From WLMZ01 sp043753895 (GTDB lineage: Bacteria; Actinomycetota; Acidimicrobiia; Acidimicrobiales; Ilumatobacteraceae), in contig JAYUWK010000037.1 of NCBI GenBank assembly GCA_043753895.1, positions 69,093 through 133,092 of the forward strand: a DNA stretch of 64,000 nucleotides, read 5' to 3'. The position numbers and the translations under genes are program-made. Shown one piece after another: positions 1 to 8,669 of this stretch; position 1 is the first letter of the stretch, and each line of letters starts with the position of its first letter. Under the pieces are notes generated by a model that saw only the letters and a program-made list of their open reading frames with translations, had not been told where the DNA came from and did no database searches.

Positions 1-1
1 C

Positions 2-151
2 GGGGTCGATGCGGCGGCGATGGAGATCAACCTCGACAGTGTGAAGGCCGGGTTCGGTCTCGAGCCAACCGCAGATGCGCTCACCTATCGCGACCTGCAA
101 GCCCGCCGCGAGCTGATCCAAAAACGTATGCGCGACCACGTCGGACGTTGA
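2..151 (+). CDS. C-terminal end of an unidentified protein (5' truncated by window edge)
   Basis: An open frame enters from the left edge and stops at TGA 149-151, giving 49 residues that are largely helical and charged and end in RMRDHVGR. There is no recognisable motif. It lies 59 bp upstream of nucS on the same strand, so it could be the preceding gene of the same transcription unit. I do not recognise the family and give no function. Confidence 0.5.
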   Translation, partial: GVDAAAMEINLDSVKAGFGLEPTADALTYRDLQARRELIQKRMRDHVGR

Positions 152-210
152 CGATCGCGAACCCGGCGCACCACGGGTCTCAAGCGACCTCGCACTAGTA
201 TCGCGTTTTC

Positions 211-870
211 ATGCGTCTTGTCATTGCCCGGTGCACCGTCGACTACAACGGTCGGCTGTCTGCACACCTCCCCGAGGCCATCCGCCTGATCATGGTGAAG
301 GCCGACGGGTGCGTGGCCATCCACGCCGACGGTGGCGCATACAAGCCGCTCAACTGGATGAATGCCCCGAACACCATCACCGACAACGGTGATCACTGGG
401 TGGTGACCAACCCGAAGGGCGAGCAGCTGATCATCAACCTGCTCGAAGTCGTTCACGAGGCTGCACATGAACTCGGCGACGACCCCGGGCTGCAGAAGGA
501 CGGCGTCGAAGCGCATCTCCAGGTACTGCTCGCCGCGTCACCCGACTCCATCGAGCCGGGTCTCGTGCTCGTGCGTCGCGAGTACCCCACTGCCATCGGA
601 CCAATCGATTTGGTGTGTCGCGACGGAGCCGGTCAGGTGGTCGCCATCGAGGTGAAGCGCCGCGGCGACATCGATGGTGTCGAACAGCTGGCCCGCTACA
701 TCGAACGGCTCCACCTCGATTCGTCACTTGGTGCGGTGCGTGGCGTGTTCGTCGCGCAGGTGGTGAAGCCACAGGCGAAGGTCCTGGCCGAGGCTCGCGG
801 GTTCCGCTGGGTGGAAGTCGACTACGACGAGCTTCGTGGCCTGAAGGCCGACGACCTGACGTTGTTCTGA
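211..870 (+). CDS. nucS: Endonuclease NucS/EndoMS (mismatch-specific)
   Basis: 219 residues, the usual length for actinobacterial NucS. The family cuts double-stranded DNA at mismatches and provides non-canonical mismatch repair in Actinobacteria, which lack MutS/MutL. The N-terminal half is the beta-rich DNA-binding and dimerisation domain. The C-terminal half is the PD-(D/E)xK nuclease, with D133 in GPIDLV and E147-x-K149 in AIEVKRRG. The protein ends in DDLTLF, like the C-terminal beta-clamp-binding tail known in mycobacterial NucS. The ATG at 211 gives the expected N-terminus MRLVIARCTVDY. manA follows 23 bp downstream on the same strand. Identification is firm. Confidence 0.95.
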   Translation: MRLVIARCTVDYNGRLSAHLPEAIRLIMVKADGCVAIHADGGAYKPLNWMNAPNTITDNGDHWVVTNPKGEQLIINLLEVVHEAAHELGDDPGLQKDGVEAHLQVLLAASPDSIEPGLVLVRREYPTAIGPIDLVCRDGAGQVVAIEVKRRGDIDGVEQLARYIERLHLDSSLGAVRGVFVAQVVKPQAKVLAEARGFRWVEVDYDELRGLKADDLTLF

Positions 871-893
871 TCGTGCTCTAACGTCGCAGGTAC

Positions 894-1958
894 ATGCAAC
901 TCGTCGACGGCGTCATCCAACAATATGCGTGGGGCGACCTCACCGAGATCCCCCGTTTTCTCGGTGTCGAGCCCAACGGCTATCCGCAGGCCGAGCTGTG
1001 GTTCGGCACACATCCAGGCGCGCCGGCCCACCTCACCGATGGCGCCACGCTGCAATCACTGGTCGGGCCGTTGCCGTTTCTGGTAAAGATCCTCGCCGCA
1101 GCCGAACCCCTGTCGTTACAGGTGCACCCGTCGAGTGCGCAGGCGGCCGCTGGGTTCGCTCGGGAGAACGCCGCAGGGGTCCCGCTCGATTCACCGCACC
1201 GTACCTACCGCGACCCACTCCACAAGCCTGAATTACTCTGCGCCCTCACGCCGTTCGAGGCATTGTGCGGCGTCGCCCGACTCGAGCTCACCGACACACT
1301 GCTCGCCGAGCTCGGCCATTCGGCCGCCGAGATGCGCAGCGAATTGCAACACGGTGGAATCGACGGCGTGATCGCTCTGATCCTGCATCAACGACCCTCG
1401 CTCGCACCGTTGCTCGACGCCGCAGCGCACCACCACGACCCACGGTGCCGTTGGCTCACCCGCCTCAGCCAACTGCACCCCGGCGACCCGTCCGCCGCCA
1501 TCGTTCTGCTCCTCAACTACGTCGCGCTCGAGCCAGGCGAGGCCATCTATCTCGGTGCCGGCAATCTGCACGCCTACCTCGGGGGTGCGGGAATCGAGAT
1601 CATGGCGAGCTCCGACAACGTGGTGCGTTGCGGCCTGACGAGCAAGTTCGTCGATGCCGACGAGGTGCTCCGCGTGCTCGACACCACACCACTGCTCGAC
1701 CCCGTGGTTCGTCCATGTCGATCCACCGATGGCGGCCTGTCCTATCCGGTTCCCGTGCCGGACTTCCGTGTGACCGTGTACGAGATCGATGGCAGTGTCG
1801 GCTTCGTAGCCGAGGGCCCAGAGCTACTGGTGTGCACTCGCGGCGAAACCGTCGAGGTGTCCCGCGGCCAGTGCGTCGTCGCCGCCGACGGCGAGGCAGT
1901 CGAACTTGTGGGCACCGCCACGGTGTGTCGAGTCGGCGGGCTTGCATCGCCCGCCTGA
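894..1958 (+). CDS. manA: Mannose-6-phosphate isomerase, type I
   Basis: 354 residues. It interconverts mannose-6-phosphate and fructose-6-phosphate and so supplies mannose for GDP-mannose and envelope glycans. Type I signatures are present: zinc ligands Q76 and H78 (LQVHPS), E113 in HKPE, and H226 in GAGNLHAYLGG, followed by the substrate-binding stretch EIMASSDNVVRCGLT with R245. It is cytoplasmic. It lies directly downstream of nucS and converges on ispG, with about 20 bp between the two stop codons, so no long terminator can be placed there. Length and motif order are normal for bacterial cupin-type isomerases. Confidence 0.93.
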   Translation: MQLVDGVIQQYAWGDLTEIPRFLGVEPNGYPQAELWFGTHPGAPAHLTDGATLQSLVGPLPFLVKILAAAEPLSLQVHPSSAQAAAGFARENAAGVPLDSPHRTYRDPLHKPELLCALTPFEALCGVARLELTDTLLAELGHSAAEMRSELQHGGIDGVIALILHQRPSLAPLLDAAAHHHDPRCRWLTRLSQLHPGDPSAAIVLLLNYVALEPGEAIYLGAGNLHAYLGGAGIEIMASSDNVVRCGLTSKFVDADEVLRVLDTTPLLDPVVRPCRSTDGGLSYPVPVPDFRVTVYEIDGSVGFVAEGPELLVCTRGETVEVSRGQCVVAADGEAVELVGTATVCRVGGLASPA

Positions 1959-1979
1959 AAGTCTGCGGTCAGAACCGGA

Positions 1980-3242
1980 TCACGACGCGACAGTCTTGCG
2001 GATCTTCACGATGCGGTCGTGCGAGTGGTTGGCGTCGTCGCCCTTGTCATCGAGCAACTGGGCTCGGTCCTTGGCGGCCTCGCGCTCGGCCAGCGCGGTA
2101 TCGACGCGACTGATCGCCGCCTCGGTGCCGTGCTCGTGGATGTACTCGGCCCATTCCACCAACGCCTCGACCATCTCGCTCTCGGGCACGACGGCGACGT
2201 TGCGGCCCTTCACGAACAGATGCCCACGCTTGTTGCCGGCCGCAATGCCGATGTCAGCCTCACGCGCCTCACCGGGGCCGTTCACGACGCAGCCCATCAC
2301 GGCCACCTGCAACGGGATCTTGCGATCGCCGAAGGCCTCCATGGCTCGCTTCGCCACGTCGATCACATCGATTTCGGCGCGACCGCAGCTGGGGCAGGCA
2401 ATGAGATCGACGTTCTTGCGCTCACGAAGCCCCAGCGCCTCGAGCAGCTGTCGGCCGGCCCGCGCTTCTTCGACAGGGTCGGCGGTGAGGCTGTATCGGA
2501 TGGTGTCGCCGATGCCCTCGAGCAGCAGCGTGGAGATACCTGCGGTGGCCTTGATGAGCCCTGCGGGCGGTGGACCGGCCTCGGTGACGCCGAGATGCAG
2601 TGGTACATCGGTGGCTTCGCTCAGCTGACGATACGCCTCGACCATCAGCGGCACGTTCGACGCCTTTACACTGATCTTGACGAGATCGAAATCGACCTCT
2701 TGGAAATATGCGAGTTCTTGGAGGGCAGACTCCACGAGGGCCTCTGGCCGAATGCCACCCCATTTGTCGTAGAGCGCCGGATCGAGTGAGCCACCATTGA
2801 CGCCGATTCGAATCGGCACCTTGCGGTCACGGGCCTCAGAGGCCACGGCTTTGATGTGCTCGGGGCGGCGGATGTTGCCCGGGTTCAGGCGGAGACCCTG
2901 CACCCCGGCTTCCATTGCGGCCAGAGCCATCTTGTACTGATGATGGATGTCGGCGATGATCGGGATCGGCGAACGCGGCACGATCTGCGCAAGTCCTTCA
3001 GCCGCTGCGGCCTCGTTGCAGGTGCAGCGCACGATATCGCAGCCTGCTGCCGCAAGCGCGTAGATCTGCTGCAGCGTGCCCTCGACATCGGCGGTCTTGG
3101 TGATGGTCATCGACTGCACCGAGATCGGCGCATTGCCGCCTACGGGTACTTTGCCGACGTGGATCTGACGGGTCTCTCGACGCTCGAACACGTCACCAGT
3201 GTGCCACCGATCAGACGGCTTCGCGCGTGACACCGAGCGCAT
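1980..3242 (-). CDS. ispG: 4-hydroxy-3-methylbut-2-en-1-yl diphosphate synthase
   Basis: 420 residues. IspG (GcpE) reduces MEcPP to HMBPP in the MEP isoprenoid pathway using a [4Fe-4S] cluster. The cluster ligands are visible: C283 and C286 in CPSCGR, C318 in MGCVVNGPGE, and E325. The TIM-barrel half contains NPGNIR (120-125) and IRIGVNGGSLD. The last ~35 residues form a charged, probably disordered tail beyond the usual end. The conserved part begins near residue 19 (FERRETRQIHVG), so the GTG at 3191 is an alternative start. It is the last gene of the minus-strand block comM...dxr-rip1-ispG, and with dxr places two MEP-pathway enzymes around the intramembrane protease. Confidence 0.96.
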   Translation of the reverse strand: MRSVSRAKPSDRWHTGDVFERRETRQIHVGKVPVGGNAPISVQSMTITKTADVEGTLQQIYALAAAGCDIVRCTCNEAAAAEGLAQIVPRSPIPIIADIHHQYKMALAAMEAGVQGLRLNPGNIRRPEHIKAVASEARDRKVPIRIGVNGGSLDPALYDKWGGIRPEALVESALQELAYFQEVDFDLVKISVKASNVPLMVEAYRQLSEATDVPLHLGVTEAGPPPAGLIKATAGISTLLLEGIGDTIRYSLTADPVEEARAGRQLLEALGLRERKNVDLIACPSCGRAEIDVIDVAKRAMEAFGDRKIPLQVAVMGCVVNGPGEAREADIGIAAGNKRGHLFVKGRNVAVVPESEMVEALVEWAEYIHEHGTEAAISRVDTALAEREAAKDRAQLLDDKGDDANHSHDRIVKIRKTVAS

Positions 3243-3259
3243 CGGACCGAGTGTTCAGG

Positions 3260-4510
3260 TCAACGAATGGGATTGGTGATGTCGAGATACAGCCCAGCGA
3301 ACAACACGACCACGAGGAAGGTCATCACCGTCATGGCGACGGGCACCATTTTGCCCACATCGGCCGTGTAACGCTTGCCCTTGCGCGAGCGCAAGCGTTC
3401 GTAAGTGGCGATCGCCGCATGGCCACCATCGAAGGGCAACAGCGGGAACATATTGAGCAGGCCGACGAACACATTCACGCCCGCCAAGGTGAGCAGAATG
3501 CCCGCGAGTCCGGTCTCTTGACCAATGGTGGAGCTCAACCGGCTGATGCCATACACCGTGACCGGTTGCGTGGACTGATCGGTATTCGCGCCCGACAGGT
3601 GCTGATACAGGTTCACCGGGTTCATCACCTTCACCACGCCCTGCACGCTGCGCCAGGCTGCCGTGCCGAGGTCGGTGAAGCTGCTGCGCACGGCCTCACC
3701 GAGTGGGATGTTCTGGAATGCCGACTTCTCTGCTGAGCTCACGCCGAGGTACGCAACACCCTCGCTTCCGGGCGTTGGATTGGTACCGAGGACCACCGAG
3801 GTGCTCATCGGTTGACCGTCACGCACGAGCCCGAGATCGGCCGTGTCGCCGGGCTGATGCGCATGAATGAGATCCACGAACTGCGACGCCGAGTTCACAG
3901 CGACACCATCGATCGATGTGACCACATCGTCCACCTTCACGCCCGCAGTGTCGGCCGGTCCGGACACCTCGATACGCGCGAAGGCGATCTCGCCGGTCGG
4001 CTGGTTCTTACCCCACACGGTGTACACCGTGAGCAACAGCAAGATAGCGATGATCATGTGCATCACCGAGCCGGCCGTGATGACCCACATGCGCTTGGGG
4101 TACGACTTGCTGCGGTAGGCATACGGCTCGTCTGCCGGGTCGGTCTCGTCGAGGTTGTTCATACCGATGATGCGAACGAACGCTCCGATCGGAAACGCAC
4201 GGACGCCGTATTCGATGTCGTTGCGCTTGAAGCTCCACAGACGCGGGCCCATGCCCATGAAGAACTGGGTCACCTTCATCCCCGATTTGCGGGCGGTGAA
4301 GTAATGACCACATTCGTGCAGGAATACCGAGATCAGCAGACCCACGACGAACACGAACACCCAGATGTTGCTGATGGCCAGCACCACCAACAGCGCGAGC
4401 AACACCCCGATGCCGATAAACGCTCTGGGGCCGCGCACCGTCTCGTCGGGGACATCGATGCCGCCGCCGGCGACCATCTCGTTGCGGAACTTCTCATAGG
4501 TATTGCTCAT
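3260..4510 (-). CDS. rseP: Site-2 intramembrane metalloprotease (RseP/Rip1 family, M50)
   Basis: 416 residues. It is a membrane zinc protease that cuts transmembrane anti-sigma factors or other single-pass proteins. HECGH (H65, E66, H69) lies in the first transmembrane region (about 31-66). The third ligand is in LLPFDGGH (D361), within the C-terminal membrane domain. A PDZ domain occupies roughly residues 165-260. It overlaps dxr by 4 bp (4507-4510), indicating translational coupling, and precedes ispG. This dxr-rip1-ispG order is the standard actinobacterial arrangement. No anti-sigma substrate gene is nearby. Confidence 0.93.
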   Translation of the reverse strand: MSNTYEKFRNEMVAGGGIDVPDETVRGPRAFIGIGVLLALLVVLAISNIWVFVFVVGLLISVFLHECGHYFTARKSGMKVTQFFMGMGPRLWSFKRNDIEYGVRAFPIGAFVRIIGMNNLDETDPADEPYAYRSKSYPKRMWVITAGSVMHMIIAILLLLTVYTVWGKNQPTGEIAFARIEVSGPADTAGVKVDDVVTSIDGVAVNSASQFVDLIHAHQPGDTADLGLVRDGQPMSTSVVLGTNPTPGSEGVAYLGVSSAEKSAFQNIPLGEAVRSSFTDLGTAAWRSVQGVVKVMNPVNLYQHLSGANTDQSTQPVTVYGISRLSSTIGQETGLAGILLTLAGVNVFVGLLNMFPLLPFDGGHAAIATYERLRSRKGKRYTADVGKMVPVAMTVMTFLVVVLFAGLYLDITNPIR

Positions 4511-5700
4511 GCGTGGAGCACCTCCTGGGCTACTCGGCGCGCGGTCTGATCGGCGTGCACGATGTCGTCAACGGTCAACGTTGTTATATCGGTCGTTTCG
4601 TGATGCCGCTGCAGCACTGCATCACAGATTTCGCCGATCTGGGTCCAGCGGATCTTGCCGGCGAGAAAGGCGTCGACCGCTTCCTCGTTGGCAGCGCTGA
4701 GCCATGCGGGTGCGCTACCGCCCACGCGACCTGCCGCGTACGCGAGCGCAAGGCAGCGGAAGGTGTCGATGTCGGGCGCCTCGAAGTCGAGACGGGCGAG
4801 GGTGCTCCAATCGATGCGTCCGAACGGCGCGGCAATGCGATAAGGGTATGCGAGCGCGTAGCCGATCGGCAGGCGCATATCGGGAAGGCTCAGCTGCGCA
4901 ATCGTGGCCCCGTCGGTGAACTCGACCATCGAGTGGATGATCGACTGTGGGTGCACCACGACCTCGATGTCGTCGAAGGATGTACCGAACAATTCGTGTG
5001 CCTCGATGACCTCGAGGCCCTTGTTCATCAGTGTGGACGAATCGATGGTGATCTTCGGACCCATCTTCCAGGTGGGGTGTGCCAGCGCTTGCTCCACACT
5101 GACATCGACAAGTTCGGCTGTGGTGCGGCCACGAAACGGTCCGCCGCTTGCGGTGAGCACCAGCCGAGCGACCTCGTTGTCGGCGCGTGCGCTCGAACGC
5201 AGGCATTGATGAATGGCGCAATGCTCGGAATCCACGGGGACAAGTTCGGCCCCGGGCGTGGACCGCAACGGCTGAACCACCGGCCCCGCAGCGATGAGAC
5301 TCTCTTTGTTCGCCAAGGCAAGTCGCTTGCCGGCGCGCAGGGTTGCCACCGTCACTGCCAACCCTGCGAACCCAACAACGGCGTTGATCACGACATCGGC
5401 GCCAGCATCGGTGGCGAGCACCGAGAGGTCGTCCACGACCTCTGCAAACGGCAATGCGCGTGCCACCTCGGCACGAGCATGCGGATCGGCGACAGCCACT
5501 ACTTTCGGACGGAACTCGGTGGCCTGCGCGATGACGGCCTGCACCGAGGATCCAACTCCGAGCCCGACGATCTCGTAGCGACCTTGTTCGGCACGCACGA
5601 CATCGAGCGTCTGTGTACCGATGGAGCCGGTCGATCCGGCAATGGCAACACGAACGGCAGTCACAGGTGCAAGTCTGTCAGCGAATCCGCCCAAACGCAT
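4507..5700 (-). CDS. dxr: 1-deoxy-D-xylulose 5-phosphate reductoisomerase
   Basis: 397 residues. It converts DXP to MEP with NADPH, the committed step of the MEP pathway. The NADPH-binding loop GSTGSIG is at 22-28, NKES at 131-134, metal ligands D157 and E159 in VDSEH, and E230 in MNKGLE. The first 12 residues (MRLGGFADRLAP) precede the conserved core; the GTG at 5664 (VTAVRVAIAG) is a good alternative start closer to the usual N-terminus. It overlaps the downstream protease gene by 4 bp. Upstream lies a short tandem repeat at the end of cdsA. Confidence 0.95.
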   Translation of the reverse strand: MRLGGFADRLAPVTAVRVAIAGSTGSIGTQTLDVVRAEQGRYEIVGLGVGSSVQAVIAQATEFRPKVVAVADPHARAEVARALPFAEVVDDLSVLATDAGADVVINAVVGFAGLAVTVATLRAGKRLALANKESLIAAGPVVQPLRSTPGAELVPVDSEHCAIHQCLRSSARADNEVARLVLTASGGPFRGRTTAELVDVSVEQALAHPTWKMGPKITIDSSTLMNKGLEVIEAHELFGTSFDDIEVVVHPQSIIHSMVEFTDGATIAQLSLPDMRLPIGYALAYPYRIAAPFGRIDWSTLARLDFEAPDIDTFRCLALAYAAGRVGGSAPAWLSAANEEAVDAFLAGKIRWTQIGEICDAVLQRHHETTDITTLTVDDIVHADQTARRVAQEVLHA

Positions 5701-5743
5701 GGCAGGCGAGCCGTTACGAGTGAGCGTCAGACGCAGCGAACCA

Positions 5744-5785
5744 TGTGCTGCGGATGATGTGCTGCGGATGATGTGCTGCGGACTA
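5744..5785. repeat. 14-bp tandem repeat, three units, at the cdsA/dxr junction
   Basis: Unit TGTGCTGCGGATGA occurs at 5744-5757 and 5758-5771, and with a changed end (TGTGCTGCGGACTA) at 5772-5785. The third unit contains the cdsA stop codon (complement of 5783-5785), so the array looks like repeated copies of the gene tail extending into the spacer toward dxr. Confidence 0.85.
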
Positions 5786-7246
5786 CTTCCTGACAGCAGT
5801 GGTCCATGGCTCGAGCACGATCATCAGATAGAACACGGCGGGCAGCGTGAACAAGAAACCATCGAAGCGATCGAGTACTCCGCCGTGGCCCTTCACGATG
5901 CTGCCGAAGTCCTTGATGTCGAGGTTCCGCTTGAACATGCTCTCGGTGAGGTCGCCGATCGGGGCCATGATGGCAATGACGATGCCGAGCATGATCAGGT
6001 TGGGCGTGCTCCAGGTATCGCTCTTGTCGGCGATGCCGATGACCACCATCGCGATGATCGTGAGCACGGCTCCCCCGACGAAACCCTCGACCGATTTGTT
6101 CGGGCTGATCCAACCCCGCAATGGTGTGCGCCCCGCCGCGGAACCGACGAACAAAGCTCCGATGTCGTTGACGACCACGCCAACGGCAAGCAGTAGCAGC
6201 GTGTCAGTACCTGCGTGGCCGGGGATCACGCCGGCGCTCTGAGCCCCGAGGATGAGTCCTCCAAACGCGCCTGACAGTCCGATCCACGTGACGCCGAGCG
6301 TGGTGATGGCCATATTCGGCATGGGGCTGGAGTCCAGGTTCGGCGCACCGATGAAACTGATGCAACCAGCGACGAACGCGAACACCATCACCAAGGGGAT
6401 GGCCCGTTCACCCACCCAATACGCAGCGAGCGGGGCGGCCACGCATGCAACGATGCCGACCACACTCGCCGGCTGATAGCCCTTCTCGGTGACCTTCTCG
6501 AAGTACTCGACTGCTGCCAGACCAATGACGATGACAACGATGGCCAGCACCGCCTGCGGCTTCCAGATGATTGCCCCGACGAAAAGTGCTGCCATCAGCG
6601 CTCCGACCGCTACCGCTGTTGGCATGTCCCGCCCGCCGACGCCCGCGGTGGCCTGCGACGACGGCGTCGTGCGAACCGAGCCAGTGGGCCGGCCGGTGCG
6701 TGCAGCGCGTGCCTGTTCCTCGCGAGATGTTCGTGCTCTTCCCTTGGATGGAGTGGGGCGGCCCACGCCCTCGTCCGTGGGATCGGTACCGATGGTGATG
6801 CGACCAGGTTCACGACGCGTTGCTGCCACGGCGCCGCTGATGTCGGCATCGGTGATGTCGAAGAACAGATCGTCGGGATCGGACGACTGGTTGAATGCGG
6901 CCGAGCGAGGCATGTCGGCGAAGTCGTCGACCGGCTTGGACGGGTCCCTGGGCAGAGCCTGATCGTCGTCTTGCCATACGGGTGCCTGGCCAGAAAACGA
7001 CGACCACACGTCGACGTCGTCGGCAGGTTGACTGGCCGGCGCGGCGGCTGCTTTGCGAACCCTTGGCACGTCGCCCGTTGCTGGTTCGGTCCAGTGGGGC
7101 AACGGTCCCGAGTGGTCGTCGAATACAATCGGCTTGTCAGCCCGTGCGCCACTGCTGGCATCGGCGTCTTCGGCACCATCGCCAAACAGCGGCGGCCCGA
7201 AGTCATCGTCATCGCGCGCCCTGCGGCGCCATACGTCATCGCTCAT
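5783..7246 (-). CDS. cdsA: Phosphatidate cytidylyltransferase with long N-terminal extension
   Basis: 487 residues. CdsA makes CDP-diacylglycerol from phosphatidate and CTP, the branch point of phospholipid synthesis. The catalytic membrane part starts near residue 205, has about eight hydrophobic segments, and carries the family signature at 436-462 (KRNLDIKDFGSIVKGHGG then LDRFD). The first ~200 residues are hydrophilic and low in complexity, rich in D, P, R and S, and look disordered; the family is normally about 270-310 residues. SD-like AAGGGG lies just before the ATG. It sits between frr and dxr, as in other actinobacteria. Confidence 0.92.
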   Translation of the reverse strand: MSDDVWRRRARDDDDFGPPLFGDGAEDADASSGARADKPIVFDDHSGPLPHWTEPATGDVPRVRKAAAAPASQPADDVDVWSSFSGQAPVWQDDDQALPRDPSKPVDDFADMPRSAAFNQSSDPDDLFFDITDADISGAVAATRREPGRITIGTDPTDEGVGRPTPSKGRARTSREEQARAARTGRPTGSVRTTPSSQATAGVGGRDMPTAVAVGALMAALFVGAIIWKPQAVLAIVVIVIGLAAVEYFEKVTEKGYQPASVVGIVACVAAPLAAYWVGERAIPLVMVFAFVAGCISFIGAPNLDSSPMPNMAITTLGVTWIGLSGAFGGLILGAQSAGVIPGHAGTDTLLLLAVGVVVNDIGALFVGSAAGRTPLRGWISPNKSVEGFVGGAVLTIIAMVVIGIADKSDTWSTPNLIMLGIVIAIMAPIGDLTESMFKRNLDIKDFGSIVKGHGGVLDRFDGFLFTLPAVFYLMIVLEPWTTAVRK

Positions 7247-7257
7247 TACACCCCTTC

Positions 7258-7311
7258 GTTCATACCTCGAGCAGTTCCTGCTCTGTTCATACCTCGAGCA
7301 GTTCCTGCTCT
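7258..7311. repeat. 27-bp perfect tandem duplication of the frr 3' end
   Basis: Two identical 27-bp units, 7258-7284 and 7285-7311. The second contains the last eight or so codons and stop of frr (stop complement 7287-7289); the first repeats the same tail, stop included, in the frr-cdsA spacer. The unit length is a multiple of three, so loss of the first stop would simply lengthen the protein by nine residues. Confidence 0.93.
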
Positions 7312-7850
7312 TTGCGCAGGAATGCTCTGTCGATCAACTCGACGTGATCGTGCGTGATTTTTTCCATCTCTTTTTCGCCACGCTCGAGCTCGTCAGCAGA
7401 GATGACGCTCGCCTTCTCCGCCGCCTCGAGGTGCTTGCGTGCGTCACGACGGAGATTGCGAACCGCGATCCGCCCGTCCTCGGCGAGGTGCTTGACGATC
7501 TTCACGTATTCCTTGCGCCGCTGCTCGGTGAGCGCGGGGATATTCAGACGGATCACCACACCGTCGTTGGACGGCGAGATGCCCAGGTCGCTTTCGCGAA
7601 TTGCCTTCTCGATCGCCACCAGCGACGCTCGGTCGTGCGGCTTGACAATGAGTTGACGGGCCTCGGGCACCTGGAATCCGGCCAACTGCTGGAGGGGAAC
7701 CGACGAACCGTAGTAATCGACCATGATGCGCTCGACCAAAGCTGGGCTGGCCCGACCCGTGCGCACAGTGGTGAACTGCGACTGCACGTGCTCGACGGCT
7801 TTGTCCATCTTGTCGATGGCTTCCAGAAGGGTGTCTTCGATCACGGCCAC
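7287..7850 (-). CDS. frr: Ribosome recycling factor
   Basis: RRF splits post-termination ribosomes together with EF-G. The chosen GTG at 7850 (VAVIEDTLLEAIDKM) gives 187 residues, close to the family's usual 185; the frame is open further upstream but that extension (to 7901) is unlike the family. The three-helix bundle and inserted beta domain are recognisable from TVRTGRASPALVERI, YYGSSVPLQQLA and RRDARKHLEAAEK. The last residues are QELLEV. It lies between pyrH and cdsA in the ribosomal block. Confidence 0.95.
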   Translation of the reverse strand: MAVIEDTLLEAIDKMDKAVEHVQSQFTTVRTGRASPALVERIMVDYYGSSVPLQQLAGFQVPEARQLIVKPHDRASLVAIEKAIRESDLGISPSNDGVVIRLNIPALTEQRRKEYVKIVKHLAEDGRIAVRNLRRDARKHLEAAEKASVISADELERGEKEMEKITHDHVELIDRAFLRKEQELLEV

Positions 7851-7934
7851 CAGCGTACAGAGGTGCCAGCACCCTGAGTGCACGCGGTCGAAGTTGGCCA
7901 CGGCTGGGAGACTCGCGGGGCGACGGTGCGCTGC

Positions 7935-8663
7935 TCAGTCTTCGCGGATGATCGTGCCGACGCGCTGACCCTCGAGGATGGCGCGAAGCGCTCCGTGGGC
8001 TGACATGTCGAACACCACGATCGGCAGCTTGTTGTCGCGGCAGAACGCAATGGCCGTGGCGTCCATCACCTTGAGGTCGCGGTTCATGACGTCCATGTAA
8101 CCGATCTCGTCGTACTTGGTGGCGTTGCAGTCCGTACGCGGGTCGGCAGAGTACACACCGTCGACACCAGAGTGCGTGCCCTTGAGTAGTGCGTTGGCGT
8201 CGATCTCCGCAGCGCGCAGCGCGGCAGCCGTGTCGGTGGTGAAGAACGGGTTCCCGGTGCCCGCTGCGAAGATCACCACCCGACCCTTTTCGAGGTGACG
8301 CATCGCGCGCCTACGAATATAGGGTTCGGCGATTCGGGGCATCTCGATAGCCGACTGCACCCGGGTTGGTTGACCAGCGCGTTCGAGGGCGTCTTGCAGC
8401 GCCAGCGCATTCATGACTGTGCCGAGCATGCCGATGTGATCGGACTGCGTTGCGTCCATGCCTGTCATCGCTCCGCTGCGACCCCTCCAGAAGTTGCCGC
8501 CGCCCACCACGACCGCGACGTCCACGCCGAGGTTCTCACGCACATCGAGGATTTCGAGCGCCGTATGTGCGAGCGTCGCACCATCGAGCCCAGCACCGCT
8601 CGGCCCGGCGAGGGCCTCGCCCGATGGCTTGAAGACAATGCGCTTCCATCGGGGCGAGGCCAT
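7935..8663 (-). CDS. pyrH: UMP kinase
   Basis: 242 residues. It phosphorylates UMP to UDP for pyrimidine nucleotide supply and belongs to the amino acid kinase fold. Phosphate-binding residues are in FKPSGEALAG (11-20; most homologues have KLSGEA) and VVVGGGNFWRG. The stretches GMDATQSDHIGMLGTVMNAL and FAAGTGNPFFTTDTAAALRA are typical of bacterial PyrH. It lies between tsf (6 bp away) and frr. Confidence 0.96.
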   Translation of the reverse strand: MASPRWKRIVFKPSGEALAGPSGAGLDGATLAHTALEILDVRENLGVDVAVVVGGGNFWRGRSGAMTGMDATQSDHIGMLGTVMNALALQDALERAGQPTRVQSAIEMPRIAEPYIRRRAMRHLEKGRVVIFAAGTGNPFFTTDTAAALRAAEIDANALLKGTHSGVDGVYSADPRTDCNATKYDEIGYMDVMNRDLKVMDATAIAFCRDNKLPIVVFDMSAHGALRAILEGQRVGTIIRED

Positions 8664-8669
8664 CGCGGA

